From: Aureisphaera galaxeae
Lineage (GTDB): Bacteria; Bacteroidota; Bacteroidia; Flavobacteriales; Flavobacteriaceae
Assembly (NCBI RefSeq): GCF_028561275.1
Contig: NZ_JAQQTF010000004.1
Span: forward strand, 806,001 to 870,000
Direction of reading: 5' to 3'
DNA length: 64,000 nucleotides
Positions 35,824 to 44,458 of this stretch are shown one piece after another. Within the stretch, counting starts at the first letter, position 1. Each line of letters begins with the position of its first letter. The notes below the pieces were generated by a model, which was not told the origin of the DNA, ran no database searches, and saw only the letters and a list, made by a program, of their open reading frames with translations. The translations under genes and the position numbers were made by a program.

Positions 35824-36746
35824 TATCTCTTTGCTATAGCCTGTTTGGTGGAGCTGTAAAGGTAGTCGTATTTGGCACATCGACCAAATAGGGTATTGTC
35901 CTGTAAGTCGTGTAAAACATTGTGGTTTTTGTGCAGAATATCACTTCCTGTATCCGTTAATTTTAATACCTCATCTTGGTCGAATAAATGCCATAACCTT
36001 TCTACGATTTGAAACCATTGCAGATCCCCAAAACCATAATATCCCTGATTGCGAAGCAATTGCCCAACCAATGTATGAGTGGAAGTGAGTTCGTTGTCAT
36101 CAATGGCTTTCAATACCTGTGTTTCCAAAGCATTTAATCCGTTCTCTTCGGAAGGAAAACGTTGGAGATGTGCTGTTATGCATTCTGATAGGTATGGAAG
36201 CTTTTCCGCGTCAAAATCCACTTCTCTTAATCGAGAATGATCATCCGAGCAATAGGTCTCCCAAAATTGAATCAGAGAGTTTCGATCAGAAGCATTCAAC
36301 AAGACTTTGTTTTCGTATTCTCGAAGAATGGCTTCTTCAGAAAGTTCGCTCAGCCCAAAAAGGCCTTCTTTTTCCGGGATATGTCCGCTACACACCAAAT
36401 AAAAGGTCGTATTGGGTAATTGTGAAGCCATATAGGAACAGGCGGCTGCTAGGTTGATGTGACAGAACAAATCATATTCGAACCAGAGCACTACCGTATC
36501 AAAATGGGAAGTGTTCAATACATCAAATTGAGCAACAAAATCATGGTATTTAGTCTCGGCTGTAGGTTCGAACCTTTTCAGGTATGCAATACGTTCATCG
36601 ATAAAGGCCTCAGATAGGACTTCAGGGTAAGTGGGGCCTTCACAAAGGATTTCATTCCAAGTTAGGATCGTTTCCTTCTGAATGATCGATCGCAAGCATT
36701 CCGTGAAGCTATCGCCGTTGGTAAGATGTACAATATTAGCCGCCAA
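35823..36746 (-). CDS. DUF1835 domain-containing protein
   Basis: A 307-residue protein with an N-terminal DUF1835 segment (IVHLTNGDSFTECLRS, WNEILCEGPTYPEVL, RIAYLKRF) and the central VLWFEYDLFCHINLAAAC that marks the family, followed by a winged-helix-like C-terminal region (TQVLKAIDDNELTSTHTLVGQLLRNQGYYGFGDL). It is cytosolic with no known activity. The start is a TTG at 36746 inside the end of the SUI1 gene (11-base overlap). The four genes from SUI1 to the NMT1-like protein are overlapped and probably one operon. Confidence 0.78.
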   Translation of the reverse strand: MAANIVHLTNGDSFTECLRSIIQKETILTWNEILCEGPTYPEVLSEAFIDERIAYLKRFEPTAETKYHDFVAQFDVLNTSHFDTVVLWFEYDLFCHINLAAACSYMASQLPNTTFYLVCSGHIPEKEGLFGLSELSEEAILREYENKVLLNASDRNSLIQFWETYCSDDHSRLREVDFDAEKLPYLSECITAHLQRFPSEENGLNALETQVLKAIDDNELTSTHTLVGQLLRNQGYYGFGDLQWFQIVERLWHLFDQDEVLKLTDTGSDILHKNHNVLHDLQDNTLFGRCAKYDYLYSSTKQAIAKR

Positions 36747-37062
36747 CCCGTTTGGTTTTAAAGCCTTTTTCCTGAAGGAATTTCATGATCCGATCCCGGT
36801 AATCTCCTTGAATGATGATTTGTTCATTCTTAAAACTTCCACCAACACTCAGCAATTGCTTTATCTCCTTGGCCAATTGTTTAAAATCATGGTCGGCTCC
36901 GTTATATCCTTCAATAATGGTGATGGGCTTTCCCTTGCGCTTCTCATATTTACAAATGAGCGGCTCGTCCTGAAGCCAAACTGTGGGCTTCTCTTCCTTC
37001 TTAGGTTCCTCACTGGGAACATGGTCTGGAAAAAGGTTTTTAAGTTGTTCTTGTAAATCCAA
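36736..37062 (-). CDS. SUI1/eIF1-like translation factor (YciH family)
   Basis: A 108-residue protein whose C-terminal ~75 residues form the SUI1/eIF1 fold: KRKGKPITIIEGYNGADHDFK, LAKEIKQLLSVGGSFK and IIIQGDYRDRIMKFL, ending in GFKTKRVGG. Bacterial YciH proteins bind the small ribosomal subunit and influence initiation fidelity; the details in Bacteroidota are not established. The N-terminal ~30 residues are a charged linker. The start is TTG, 7 bases after the stop of the 2-oxoglutarate oxygenase gene. Confidence 0.88.
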   Translation of the reverse strand: MDLQEQLKNLFPDHVPSEEPKKEEKPTVWLQDEPLICKYEKRKGKPITIIEGYNGADHDFKQLAKEIKQLLSVGGSFKNEQIIIQGDYRDRIMKFLQEKGFKTKRVGG

Positions 37063-37069
37063 AGTGACG

Positions 37070-38020
37070 TTACTTTTTAATCAAACCAATATCTACCAAT
37101 CGTTGGTGGAGGAACTCACCTGCAGAAATGTCTTCGTACGCTTTTGGGTGGTTTTCATCAATACAAGCTTCCAAACAATCCAAACGCATATCGCTTCTTG
37201 GGTGCATGAAGAATGGAATGGAATATCTTGGCGTATGCCATTGCTCCTTAGGAGGGTTTACCACACGGTGGATCGTAGAACGAAGTTTGTTGTTGGTATG
37301 ACGCTCTAACATATCGCCTACATTGATCACCAATTCATCTTCTTCAGGAATGGCGTCGATCCACTGTCCGTCTTTACGCAGTACCTGCAGTCCTCCTGTA
37401 GAAGCTCCCATAAGTAAGGTGATTAGATTAATGTCACCATGGGCACCGGCGCGAACGGCCCCTTGGGGTTCTTCGGTAATAGGAGGGTAGTGGATGGGGC
37501 GTAGGATACTGTTTCCGTTGTTTGCCCATTTGTCGAAATAGTGCTCTTCCAAACCTATATATAAAGCCAAAGCGCGAAGCACATAGATTCCTGTTTTCTC
37601 GAGCATTCGATAGGCTTCCATTCCTGTGGCATTAAAATAAGGGCGTTCTTCCACTATTACATTTTCCGGATACTCCTCGGGAAGGTTGGCATCTGCTGCC
37701 GGTTCTTGGCCAAAATGCCAGAATTCTTTTAAATCTCCTTCTTTCTTGCCTTTGGCGTGCTCTTTTCCGAAGGAAACATAACCACGTTGCCCCCCCAAAC
37801 CTTCAATTTCGTATTGTCGTTTGGTTTCTACGGGTAAGGCAAAGAAACCTTTTACTTCTTTATAAAGATCTTCCACCAATTGGTCATCCAAAAAGTGGTT
37901 TTTAAGGGATACAAATCCAATCTCTTCATAGGCACTTCCAATTTCATCCACAAACTTTTGCTTTCTCGCTGGATCCTCCGAAAGGAAGTCGGCCAAATCT
38001 ACGCTAGGTATATTATTCAT
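37070..38020 (-). CDS. 2-oxoglutarate/Fe(II)-dependent oxygenase, isopenicillin-N-synthase-like
   Basis: A 316-residue protein from the ATG at 38020; an in-frame extension of 37 codons reaches into the divergent promoter and was rejected. It has the DIOX_N-type N-terminus (IPSVDLADFL), then the double-stranded beta-helix with the metal triad H194-x-D196 (GAHGDINLITLL) and H251 (STIHRVVNP), and the 2-oxoglutarate-binding R265-Y-S267. The family includes isopenicillin N synthase and plant-type dioxygenases, acting on small molecules. No other clear biosynthetic gene is next to it, and the substrate is unknown. It is divergent from the fused E1 gene with 123 bases between. Confidence 0.87.
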   Translation of the reverse strand: MNNIPSVDLADFLSEDPARKQKFVDEIGSAYEEIGFVSLKNHFLDDQLVEDLYKEVKGFFALPVETKRQYEIEGLGGQRGYVSFGKEHAKGKKEGDLKEFWHFGQEPAADANLPEEYPENVIVEERPYFNATGMEAYRMLEKTGIYVLRALALYIGLEEHYFDKWANNGNSILRPIHYPPITEEPQGAVRAGAHGDINLITLLMGASTGGLQVLRKDGQWIDAIPEEDELVINVGDMLERHTNNKLRSTIHRVVNPPKEQWHTPRYSIPFFMHPRSDMRLDCLEACIDENHPKAYEDISAGEFLHQRLVDIGLIKK

Positions 38021-38093
38021 AACATCATCGTTTATACATACAAATATATCAAATATACCGAGGATTTCCGAGCGAAAAAATACGGGGAAATAG

Positions 38094-38123
38094 TTTGTAC
38101 AATAGGCTTTTTTTCTACATTTG
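38094..38123 (+). promoter_or_regulatory. Bacteroidota sigma-A-type promoter for the fused E1 gene
   Basis: TTTG at 38094-38097, an 18-base spacer, and TACATTTG at 38116-38123 fit the TTTG/TAnnTTTG consensus. The start at 38144 is 20 bases downstream, which implies a very short leader. This is the clearest promoter in the window. Confidence 0.72.
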
Positions 38124-38143
38124 ACATTCACAAAATTTTGAAC

Positions 38144-40147
38144 ATGGCAACCGAAACCAAGGAATCCATTTTTTTCGATTATGACCGCAAGAATCTCAGT
38201 GATGATGTACTGATTACCCTGTACAAGCGTATGCTTAAACCTCGATTAATAGAGGAAAAGATGTTGATTCTTCTGCGGCAGGGGAAAATTTCCAAATGGT
38301 TCAGTGGTATTGGGCAAGAAGCCATATCGGTAGGAATCTCTTCTGTACTGAATAAAGAAGAGTATATCCTGCCCATGCACCGAAACTTAGGGGTGTTTAC
38401 CACCCGTGAAATTCCGTTGCACCGTCTGTTCTCCCAATGGCAAGGAAAAGCTAGTGGATTTACTAAAGGTCGCGACCGAAGTTTCCATTTCGGAACCCAG
38501 GAATACAATATTGTGGGGATGATTTCCCATTTGGGGCCTCAATTTGGAGTAGCCTCTGGGATTGCCTTAGGAAATCTTCTAAAGAATAACGACCAAGTAT
38601 GTGCTGTGTTTACCGGAGAAGGCGGGACCAGTGAAGGGGATATTCACGAGGCATTAAATGTGGCTTCTGTATGGCAATTGCCCGTACTTTTCTGTATTGA
38701 GAACAATGGATATGGGCTTTCTACGCCTACTGAAGAACAATATCGATGCGAAAACCTAGCCGACCGCGGTAAGGGCTACGGTATGGAATCCCATATTATT
38801 GAAGGGAATAATGTTTTGGAGGTATTCTCGCAGGTTACCGACATTGTGGAAAGCATGCGCAAGGATCCAAGACCGGTGTTATTGGAGTTCAAAACCTTTA
38901 GGATGCGAGGTCATGAAGAGGCGAGTGGTACCAAATACGTGCCTGCAGAATTGATGGAGACTTGGGCTCAAAAAGATCCTGTATTGAATTTTGAAAGTTA
39001 TCTACTTTCTGAAGGCATCCTTTCTGAAACAAAAATCGCTACGTATAAGGCCGAAATAAAGAATGAAATCAATGCTGGCTTGGACATTGCTTTCGCTGAA
39101 GAGGTTATTGAATCTACTGAAAGTGATGAATTAAATGATGTATTTCAAGAATTTATATATCAGAAAGTTAGTTCGAAATTAGAAACAAAAGAACTCCGTT
39201 TTGTAGATGCTATTTCTGAAGGTTTGAAGCAGTCCATGGAACGCCATGATAATGCTGTAATCATGGGACAGGATATTGCAGAATACGGAGGTGTTTTTAA
39301 GATTACGGAAGGATTTGTTGAAGCTTTTGGAAGGGAGCGTGTGCGCAACACTCCCATTTGTGAAAGTGCTATTGTTTCGGCTACCATGGGGTTGTCCATT
39401 AATGGTTTTAAAGCCATTATGGAGATGCAGTTCGCCGATTTTGTTACTTCTGGTTTCAATCCTATCGTAAATTACCTAGCCAAATGCCATTACCGCTGGG
39501 ATCAGAATGCCGATGTTGTGATCCGTATGCCCTGTGGAGCAGGAGTAGGTGCTGGACCTTTCCATAGTCAGACCAATGAAGCGTGGTTTACCCATACTCC
39601 AGGGTTAAAAGTCGTTTATCCCGCATTTCCTTATGATGCAAAAGGACTATTGGCAACGGCCATTGAAGATCCGAATCCTGTGATGTTTTTTGAACACAAA
39701 GCATTGTATAGAAGCATCCGTCAAGAAGTTCCTACAGATTATTATACGCTTCCCCTGGGGAAAGCTGCACTTTTAAAGGAAGGTAACGATCTTACCATTA
39801 TTACCTATGGAGCTGGGGTTCACTGGGCATTGGAAGTATTGGAAAATAACAATTATTCCGTGGATTTGCTCGATCTACGCACACTATCGCCCTTAGATAC
39901 AGAGGCGATCTATACTTCTGTTAAGAAAACGGGGAAGGTGCTTATCCTTCAGGAAGATTCTATGTTTGGAGGTATTGCCAGTGATATTTCTGCACTCATT
40001 ACTGAAAATTGTTTTGAGCATTTAGATGCACCCATCCGACGTGTGGCCAGTTTGGAAACACCGATTCCTTTTGCGCAGAATTTGGAGAACAATTACTTGC
40101 CTAAAACCCGTTTTGAAGAAACATTGGCCGAACTTTTGGCGTATTAA
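38144..40147 (+). CDS. Fused alpha/beta E1 subunit of a 2-oxoacid dehydrogenase complex (branched-chain type)
   Basis: A 667-residue thiamine-diphosphate enzyme. Residues about 1-330 are E1 alpha with the ThDP motif GEGGTSEGDIHEALN (from G158) ending in ENNGYG. Residues about 345-667 are E1 beta, with GQDIAEYGGVFKITEGF and CESAIVSATMGLSINGFK. It decarboxylates a 2-oxoacid and passes the acyl group to lipoyl-E2. The fused order and sequence fit the branched-chain 2-oxoacid dehydrogenase of Bacteroidota, which supplies branched acyl-CoA primers for iso-fatty acids. E2 and E3 genes are not here. The ATG at 38144 was chosen over the upstream extension because the promoter lies inside that extension. 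Confidence 0.92.
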   Translation: MATETKESIFFDYDRKNLSDDVLITLYKRMLKPRLIEEKMLILLRQGKISKWFSGIGQEAISVGISSVLNKEEYILPMHRNLGVFTTREIPLHRLFSQWQGKASGFTKGRDRSFHFGTQEYNIVGMISHLGPQFGVASGIALGNLLKNNDQVCAVFTGEGGTSEGDIHEALNVASVWQLPVLFCIENNGYGLSTPTEEQYRCENLADRGKGYGMESHIIEGNNVLEVFSQVTDIVESMRKDPRPVLLEFKTFRMRGHEEASGTKYVPAELMETWAQKDPVLNFESYLLSEGILSETKIATYKAEIKNEINAGLDIAFAEEVIESTESDELNDVFQEFIYQKVSSKLETKELRFVDAISEGLKQSMERHDNAVIMGQDIAEYGGVFKITEGFVEAFGRERVRNTPICESAIVSATMGLSINGFKAIMEMQFADFVTSGFNPIVNYLAKCHYRWDQNADVVIRMPCGAGVGAGPFHSQTNEAWFTHTPGLKVVYPAFPYDAKGLLATAIEDPNPVMFFEHKALYRSIRQEVPTDYYTLPLGKAALLKEGNDLTIITYGAGVHWALEVLENNNYSVDLLDLRTLSPLDTEAIYTSVKKTGKVLILQEDSMFGGIASDISALITENCFEHLDAPIRRVASLETPIPFAQNLENNYLPKTRFEETLAELLAY

Positions 40148-40276
40148 AGGTTCGCTTTTCGTTTAAACACCCGTTTATTTGGTTGATTTACCGTCGATTC
40201 CACGTCTTGGGTATTTCGTTTTTTAGTACCTTTCGTTAGCAAACCAAACGAATATCAACCTCGTAAAACCAAGCAT

Positions 40277-40762
40277 ATGAAAAAAGTTATGATGCTATTG
40301 GCGGTTATCGCCATCATGGCGGGCTGCGGCACGCCCAAAACGGTCATAGAGTCCAAAAAAGTCATTAAAGGCGATTGGGTCATAGATGACATTACTTATA
40401 GCGAAAAAGGCACCTTTAACATTACGATGTTCCAGGATACGTCCAAAGAGTGTTTTGAAGGAAGCTCGTGGCGTTTTATTCCAAATAATAACTCGGGTTA
40501 TTACTCCATTACCGATGGAAATTGCCCCACGGGTGAGCGAAATTTCATTTTTACCATTCAGGAAATAGATCCGGATACGGGCCTTTATGATTTCTTGCTG
40601 AAACCCACTACAAAGCTGGGTAAGCCCGATAAAGATAGGGCTGTTGGTTTCCGATTGCGATTGGCCCAGTTGAGTAACTCTTCTATGCGCTGGGAACAGA
40701 CGGTACAATTGGAAGGAAAGCCCTTTACCATTACTATGAACTTCTCTAAAATCAATGAATAA
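40277..40762 (+). CDS. Lipocalin-like lipoprotein
   Basis: A 161-residue lipoprotein (lipobox AIMAGC). The mature part begins with IKGDWVIDDITYSEKGTFN, a lipocalin-like first strand with the G-x-W motif, followed by alternating beta strands (SWRFIPNNNSGYYSI, NFIFTIQEI, AVGFRLRLAQL). It is likely an outer-membrane-anchored small-ligand carrier. The stop overlaps the OmpA gene start by 1 base (TAATG), so the two are coupled and probably made in proportion. A TACCTTTC sequence 46 bases upstream is a one-mismatch -7 box. Confidence 0.8.
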   Translation: MKKVMMLLAVIAIMAGCGTPKTVIESKKVIKGDWVIDDITYSEKGTFNITMFQDTSKECFEGSSWRFIPNNNSGYYSITDGNCPTGERNFIFTIQEIDPDTGLYDFLLKPTTKLGKPDKDRAVGFRLRLAQLSNSSMRWEQTVQLEGKPFTITMNFSKINE

Positions 40763-41478
40763 TGAAACGATATATGAAACAAATTGCTAGTATAAGTTTA
40801 GCCCTGGTTCTAGCATTAGGGCTAACAGGATGTGACGCTACGCGGAATGCCAATAACAAACAGAAAGGTGCCGTAATTGGTGCTGCTGGAGGCGCTGTAT
40901 TGGGAGCCATTTTGGGTAATAATATTGGAAAAGGTGGAAATGGTGAAATAGGTGCAGTAATTGGTGGTGTCGTTGGAGGTGCCGCTGGGGTGCTTATCGG
41001 TGCCAAAATGGACAAGAACGCCCAGAAAATCGAAGAAGAAGTGCCAGGCGCTAAAGTGGAACGCGTAGATGACGGTATTATCGTCACCTTCGATGGCGAA
41101 AACAATGGAGTGTATTTCGATACCAATAAATACAACATCAATGCCGATTCTAAAGCGACTTTAGATAAACTTGCAGGTGTTTTGGTAGAATTCCGGGACA
41201 CCGATGTTTTGGTAGTTGGGCATACCGATAGTACCGGAAGTGATGAATACAATATGACACTTTCCAAAAATCGTGCTCAGTCTGTAACCAATTACTTTAC
41301 AGGATCAAAGGGATTAAGCCCAGGGCGTTTCAATACCAACTGGTTTGGGGAAACAAGCCCTATCGCTTCCAACGATACACCAGAAGGTCGTGCACAGAAC
41401 CGTAGGGTGAATATTGTAATTGTTCCTAATGAGAAAATGAAGCAAGAAGCCGAAAAAGAGGCAGGCGGAGGGAACTAA
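40762..41478 (+). CDS. OmpA-family lipoprotein with glycine zipper
   Basis: A 238-residue lipoprotein (lipobox GLTGC). Residues about 35-85 are a glycine-zipper segment (GAVIGAAGGAVLGAILGNNIG, then GAVIGGVVGGAAGVLIGAKM) that can span or insert into membrane. Residues about 105-225 are an OmpA peptidoglycan-binding domain: VYFDTNKYNINADSKATLD, VVGHTDSTGSDEYNMTLSKN with the diaminopimelate-binding Asp, and RAQNRRVNIVIV with the Arg. It tethers the outer membrane to peptidoglycan. It is coupled to the lipocalin-like gene, and the unit ends at the terminator at 41503. Confidence 0.93.
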   Translation: MKRYMKQIASISLALVLALGLTGCDATRNANNKQKGAVIGAAGGAVLGAILGNNIGKGGNGEIGAVIGGVVGGAAGVLIGAKMDKNAQKIEEEVPGAKVERVDDGIIVTFDGENNGVYFDTNKYNINADSKATLDKLAGVLVEFRDTDVLVVGHTDSTGSDEYNMTLSKNRAQSVTNYFTGSKGLSPGRFNTNWFGETSPIASNDTPEGRAQNRRVNIVIVPNEKMKQEAEKEAGGGN

Positions 41479-41502
41479 ACCCTATTAAGAATTTGAAATC
41501 AT

Positions 41503-41537
41503 AAAATCCCAAGACAGCGTTCTTGGGATTTTTTTTT
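41503..41537 (+). terminator. Strong terminator after the OmpA gene
   Basis: A perfect 12-bp stem (AAAATCCCAAGA at 41503-41514 with TCTTGGGATTTT at 41521-41532), 6-base loop, then T-run. It separates the OmpA unit from the type III PKS operon. Confidence 0.93.
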
Positions 41538-41564
41538 CTGAAGATTTCCTCCGTACTTTAAGAA

Positions 41565-42692
41565 GTGAATTCCCCCAAGATATATTCAGTGATTATAGTA
41601 GGAGGCGGCCTTGCAGGGTTAACCGCTGCTTTGCACTTTTCTAAGCATGGGATTAAAGTGTTGCTGATTGAAAAAAACGCTTATCCCAAGCACAAAGTTT
41701 GCGGGGAATACATTTCAAACGAGGTGATTCCTTATCTCAATTCTTTGGGAGTCGATCCTTTTGCTGAAGGTGCCATACCCATTACCCAATTTGAGATTTC
41801 GACCAAAAAAGGAGGCGTAGCCAGAGCAAAGCTTCCATTGGGCGGATTCGGGATATCCCGTTATGCACTGGATTTACTGTTGTACGAAAAAGTAAAAGAC
41901 AGAATTGATGTGGTGTTTGGCCAAGTAGATGAAATCCGGTTTGAAGAAGATAGTACCTTCACCGTAGATACCAAATCCAATGAAACCTATCGATCCCATT
42001 TTTTAATAGGGGCCTACGGTAAGCGATCCAACCTCGATGTGTATTTGCAACGGGATTTTATTGAAAAGCGCTCGCCATGGTTGGCCGTAAAGGCGCATTA
42101 CGAGTTCGATTTTAAAGATGATGTGGTAGCCCTGCACAATTTCGATGGAGGTTATTGCGGACTGTCCAAAACAGAAACAGGCGTGGTGAATGCCTGTTAT
42201 CTGGCAAAGTACACAACGTTTAAGAAGTCGTCGGGTATAGCAGAATTTCAGGAAACTGTAATGTCTCAGAATCCTCATTTAAAAACGTTCTTCGAGCAGG
42301 CAACCCCTGTTTTTGAGCGCCCCTTGTCCATAGCGCAAGTTTCCTTTTATCCTAAGAATCCTGTGGAGCACAATACCTTTATGATTGGGGATAGCGCTGG
42401 GCTTATTCATCCACTTTGCGGTAATGGTATGGCGATGGCAATTCACAGTGCGAAGCTCATTTCAGAAATATTGGTCAGGGCAATCCAATCGAGTTCCCTG
42501 AATCGTGAGGCTATTGAAAAGAAGTATTCCGAACAATGGCGGCAAACCTTTCAAACACGTTTGTTTTACGGAAGGATCCTTCAGCAATTATTGTTGAACA
42601 AACAGATTTCGCATTGGGGCGTGCAATTTGTGAAACGTTTCCCTGTGTTGATTCCCAAACTGATTTGTAAAACCCATGGATCTACTTTTTGA
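41565..42692 (+). CDS. FAD-dependent oxidoreductase/monooxygenase of the type III PKS operon
   Basis: A 375-residue flavoprotein starting at GTG. The N-terminal Rossmann motif VIIVGGGLAGLTAAL binds FAD, followed by HKVCGEYIS, typical of the geranylgeranyl-reductase/tryptophan-halogenase-like group, and the second FAD motif GDSAGLIHPLCGNGMAMAI. It probably hydroxylates or reduces the polyketide product. In the Streptomyces srs system, a flavoprotein next to a type III PKS and a methyltransferase hydroxylates alkylresorcinols to quinones, which is a reasonable model. It is the first gene of a seven-gene operon and overlaps the methyltransferase by 1 base. Confidence 0.82.
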   Translation: MNSPKIYSVIIVGGGLAGLTAALHFSKHGIKVLLIEKNAYPKHKVCGEYISNEVIPYLNSLGVDPFAEGAIPITQFEISTKKGGVARAKLPLGGFGISRYALDLLLYEKVKDRIDVVFGQVDEIRFEEDSTFTVDTKSNETYRSHFLIGAYGKRSNLDVYLQRDFIEKRSPWLAVKAHYEFDFKDDVVALHNFDGGYCGLSKTETGVVNACYLAKYTTFKKSSGIAEFQETVMSQNPHLKTFFEQATPVFERPLSIAQVSFYPKNPVEHNTFMIGDSAGLIHPLCGNGMAMAIHSAKLISEILVRAIQSSSLNREAIEKKYSEQWRQTFQTRLFYGRILQQLLLNKQISHWGVQFVKRFPVLIPKLICKTHGSTF

Positions 42693-43408
42693 TGGTTTCG
42701 TTTTCATCTAAATATCGATCTAAGGAGTTGGAGGTCATGGACGACATGAACTTCCAAGGTGCTGAGATGAAGCTGCTCCTGAAGGACCTTAAAACTGTAA
42801 ATACCCTTTTAGGCGGCACCCATATTACGCTTTCCGGTATTCAAGATCTATTAGATGGAAGAAACAAAATAACTGAACCTTTGGTGATCGTAGATTTGGG
42901 ATGTGGAGATGGGGAGATCTTACGACAGTGTTCTCGTTGGGCTCTAAAGAAAGGTTTGGAGATGACAGGGATAGGGGTTGATGCCAATCCATTTATTTTG
43001 GAAGAGGCCCAAAAGCGTTCTTCTGGGTATTCTAACCTAGAATTCAAAAAAATAGATGTATTTTCAGGGATGGATTCGCTACCCGAATTCGACATTGCCC
43101 TTTGCACCTTGTTTTTACATCATTTTGAAGAAGAAGAAATCATAGGATTGCTTCAGAAATTACAGCAACGATCGAAAGTTGGCATCGTTGTAAACGACCT
43201 AGAAAGGAGTGCATGGGCATTTCGGTTGTTTCGAATATTCGGTGCCGTGTTTTTGAAAACAGATACGGCAAGGAACGATGGACTTATTTCGGTAGCGAAA
43301 GGATTTAAGAAAAAAGAATTGCAACACCTAAGCCAGGAGATATCCGGAACCCATCGCATACGATGGAAATGGGCATTTCGGTATCAATGGTTGATCTCTA
43401 ATACATGA
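42692..43408 (+). CDS. SAM-dependent methyltransferase of the type III PKS operon
   Basis: A 238-residue protein from the ATG at 42692, which overlaps the previous stop (TGATG); a TTG one codon earlier is the alternative. Motif I is VIVDLGCGDGEIL near residue 65, with ALCTLFLHHFEEEE as the motif IV/V region of class I methyltransferases. The family resembles those following type III PKS genes, and O-methylation of a phenolic or pyrone product is likely. It overlaps the PKS gene by 4 bases (ATGA). Confidence 0.85.
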   Translation: MVSFSSKYRSKELEVMDDMNFQGAEMKLLLKDLKTVNTLLGGTHITLSGIQDLLDGRNKITEPLVIVDLGCGDGEILRQCSRWALKKGLEMTGIGVDANPFILEEAQKRSSGYSNLEFKKIDVFSGMDSLPEFDIALCTLFLHHFEEEEIIGLLQKLQQRSKVGIVVNDLERSAWAFRLFRIFGAVFLKTDTARNDGLISVAKGFKKKELQHLSQEISGTHRIRWKWAFRYQWLISNT

Positions 43409-44457
43409 GCGTAACAATTACTACAGTTGCCAAGCAACTTCCCCAATATACCCGGTCTACGGCCGAAATCCTTCCCTTTGTGGAACAATGGCTACAGGGG
43501 CAGGACGATCGTTTTCGTAGAAAAGTGATCAAGATTTTCGAAGGCGCAGGGGTAAGTCGTCGCTATTCCATCATGGATGCCCATGAAGTGTTTTTCAATT
43601 CCACTTTCGAAGAGCGAAATGATATCTATATAAAGGGAATGAAGGAGTTGGGGAAACAGAGTTTGGAAAAGGCCCTAGTCAAAGCGAATTGGAGTCCCAA
43701 GGACATCGACTTTATTATCACCGTAAGTTGTACTGGGATCATGATTCCTTCGGTAGATGCTTATCTCATCAATGAGATGAACCTGCGGCAGGATGTTGTG
43801 CGATTACCAGTAACTGAAATGGGCTGTGCCGCTGGAATTTCAGGAATGATCTATGCCCATAATTTTCTAAAGGCCAATCCTGGGAAGCGAGCAGCAGTGT
43901 TGGCGTTAGAATCCCCAACGGCTACCTTTCAATTGGAAGATTTTTCCATGGTTAACATCGTAAGTGCTGCTATTTTTGGCGATGGTGCGGCTTGTGTATT
44001 GATGTCTTCCGAAGAAAATGCCGAAGGCCCCAAGATTATTGATGAAGCCATGTATCATTTTTATGATGCGACCCATATGATGGGTTTTAAAATGGTGAAT
44101 ACGGGCCTACAGATGATTTTAGACAAAGACGTTCCCGATCAGATTGCCCAGCATTTTGGTAATATTATTCATCCCTTTTTAGAGGCGAATGGAAAGACCA
44201 TAGCCGATGTGGATCACCTTGTTTTTCATCCCGGCGGGAAGAAGATTGTACAAACGGTCGAAGATTTATTCGGAGGATTGGGAAAAAACATTGAGGATAC
44301 AAAAGAAGTTCTTAACTTATATGGAAATATGAGCAGTGCTACGGTACTATATGTGCTCGAGCGATTTTTAGAACGGGACATACCCGAAGGAGAATTGGGA
44401 TTGATGCTGAGTTTTGGGCCTGGTTTTTCGGCCCAGCGCATCTTATTGGAATTTTAA
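43405..44457 (+). CDS. Type III polyketide synthase (chalcone/stilbene synthase family)
   Basis: A 350-residue homodimeric ketosynthase. The catalytic triad is visible: C141 in TEMGCAAGISG, H275 in FHPGGKK, and N308 in YGNMSSAT. Type III enzymes extend an acyl starter with malonyl-CoA and cyclise to resorcinols, pyrones or phloroglucinol. In this operon a fatty-acid-type reductase, dehydratase, ketosynthase and ACP could supply a dedicated acyl starter, while the methyltransferase and flavoprotein would tailor the product. The C-terminal GFGPG-like loop reads SFGPGFSAQRILLEF. The product is not predictable from sequence alone. Confidence 0.93.
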   Translation: MSVTITTVAKQLPQYTRSTAEILPFVEQWLQGQDDRFRRKVIKIFEGAGVSRRYSIMDAHEVFFNSTFEERNDIYIKGMKELGKQSLEKALVKANWSPKDIDFIITVSCTGIMIPSVDAYLINEMNLRQDVVRLPVTEMGCAAGISGMIYAHNFLKANPGKRAAVLALESPTATFQLEDFSMVNIVSAAIFGDGAACVLMSSEENAEGPKIIDEAMYHFYDATHMMGFKMVNTGLQMILDKDVPDQIAQHFGNIIHPFLEANGKTIADVDHLVFHPGGKKIVQTVEDLFGGLGKNIEDTKEVLNLYGNMSSATVLYVLERFLERDIPEGELGLMLSFGPGFSAQRILLEF

Positions 44458-44458
44458 T

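Noticed and set aside
37880-38143. Longer N-terminus for the fused E1 protein
   Set aside because: The extension overlaps the divergent oxygenase gene and contains the promoter at 38094-38123; the E1 family starts near MATETKES.
40752-41267. Minus-strand open frame of 171 codons opposite the OmpA gene
   Set aside because: It mirrors the glycine-zipper and OmpA codons; composition (Pro/Ala/Thr-rich) is that of an antisense shadow.
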